Source: Winogradskyella costae | GTDB taxonomy: Bacteria; Bacteroidota; Bacteroidia; Flavobacteriales; Flavobacteriaceae | NCBI RefSeq assembly: GCF_013403865.1 | Contig: NZ_JABFDK010000011.1 | Location: forward strand, 1-64,000 | DNA length: 64,000 nt | Direction: 5' to 3' | Shown: positions 63,691-64,000 of the stretch, piece after piece | Position numbering within the stretch: position 1 is the stretch's first letter | Layout: each line of letters starts with the position of its first letter | Made by a program: the position numbers and the translations under genes | The notes under the pieces: model-generated | Seen by the model: the letters and a program-made list of their open reading frames with translations, nothing else | Database searches by the model: none | Told to the model about the DNA's origin: nothing

Positions 63691-64000
63691 ATGCGAACAG
63701 AAAGCAACAGCAAACGATGGAATGAAATAAAGACAAATGACTCATGGGCGATTTTCAAAATCATGGGAGAATTTGTTAACGGATATGAAAAATTAAGTAA
63801 AATAGGTCCTTGCGTTTCTATTTTTGGATCAGCAAGAACTAAACCAGATCATAAATATTATAAATTAGCAGAAGAAGTTGCTGCTAAAATTGTAGACCAA
63901 GGGTATGGTGTTATTACAGGAGGTGGACCAGGTATTATGGAAGCCGGTAATAAAGGTGCACATATTGCAGGCGGAACTTCTGTAGGTCTAAATATAGAAT
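63691..64000 (+). CDS. LOG-family protein (TIGR00730 type), partial
   Basis: The first 103 residues are visible; the window cuts the gene. SIFGSARTKPDHKYYKLAEE and YGVITGGGPGIMEAGNKGA are the Rossmann-type motifs of this family, which includes cytokinin-activating phosphoribohydrolases and nucleotide 5'-monophosphate nucleosidases. The PGGxGTxxE active-site motif would lie beyond the edge. Confidence 0.85.
   Translation, partial: MRTESNSKRWNEIKTNDSWAIFKIMGEFVNGYEKLSKIGPCVSIFGSARTKPDHKYYKLAEEVAAKIVDQGYGVITGGGPGIMEAGNKGAHIAGGTSVGLNIE

Overview
The window looks like a chromosomal segment of a marine-type Flavobacteriaceae bacterium (phylum Bacteroidota). The DNA is AT-rich. Several secreted proteins end in type IX secretion (T9SS) sorting domains, and there is a PorP/SprF protein. 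Genes often lie downstream of the Bacteroidota promoter element TAnnTTTG, and Bacteroidota-restricted families such as BT4734/VirE_N, DUF6266 and DUF2452 are present. No rRNA, tRNA or CRISPR array was seen.

Region 1 (1-2500) is a run of small orphan genes, all on the + strand. They are separated by long imperfect palindromes. Each gene is bracketed by its own short complementary pair of ends, the geometry expected of integron-type gene cassettes. No integron integrase is visible.

Region 2 (2500-20550) is a surface and secretion block. It has two BNR/YCF48-type T9SS proteins, two TPR regulators with C-terminal helix-turn-helix domains, and a 2237-residue modular adhesin with a type B sorting domain coupled to PorP/SprF. 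A decayed copy of the mnmE 3' end lies at 10109-10357.

Region 3 (20551-40893) is a 20.3-kb integrative element bounded by a perfect 16-bp direct repeat, TTACTTCCCGATACAA. The right copy is the last codons and stop of the intact mnmE gene. The element holds a tyrosine recombinase beside the mnmE end, excisionase-like HTH proteins and a VirE_N/DUF3987 replication-type pair. Its cargo is a divalent-metal efflux cluster (small Cys/His protein, CzcA-CzcC fusion, CzcB, Fur-family regulator, DUF3703, P1B ATPase) and a three-gene module: XRE regulator, a 107-residue unknown protein, and a long prokaryotic Argonaute that seems to lack catalytic aspartates. No relaxase or conjugation genes were seen.

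Region 4 (40878-64000) is mostly ordinary core chromosome. It carries mnmE, a TlpA-type thioredoxin lipoprotein, a nitronate-monooxygenase-like protein, rhomboid, a lipid A-type acyltransferase, a class V aminotransferase, glmM, an AcpH-like protein, a NYN-domain protein, a FAH-family protein, an AsmA-like protein, uvrA, a LOG-family gene cut by the window edge, and several very small membrane or lysine-rich genes.

The best candidates for new biology are the cassette-like array at the left edge and the catalytically degenerate Argonaute module inside the mnmE island.
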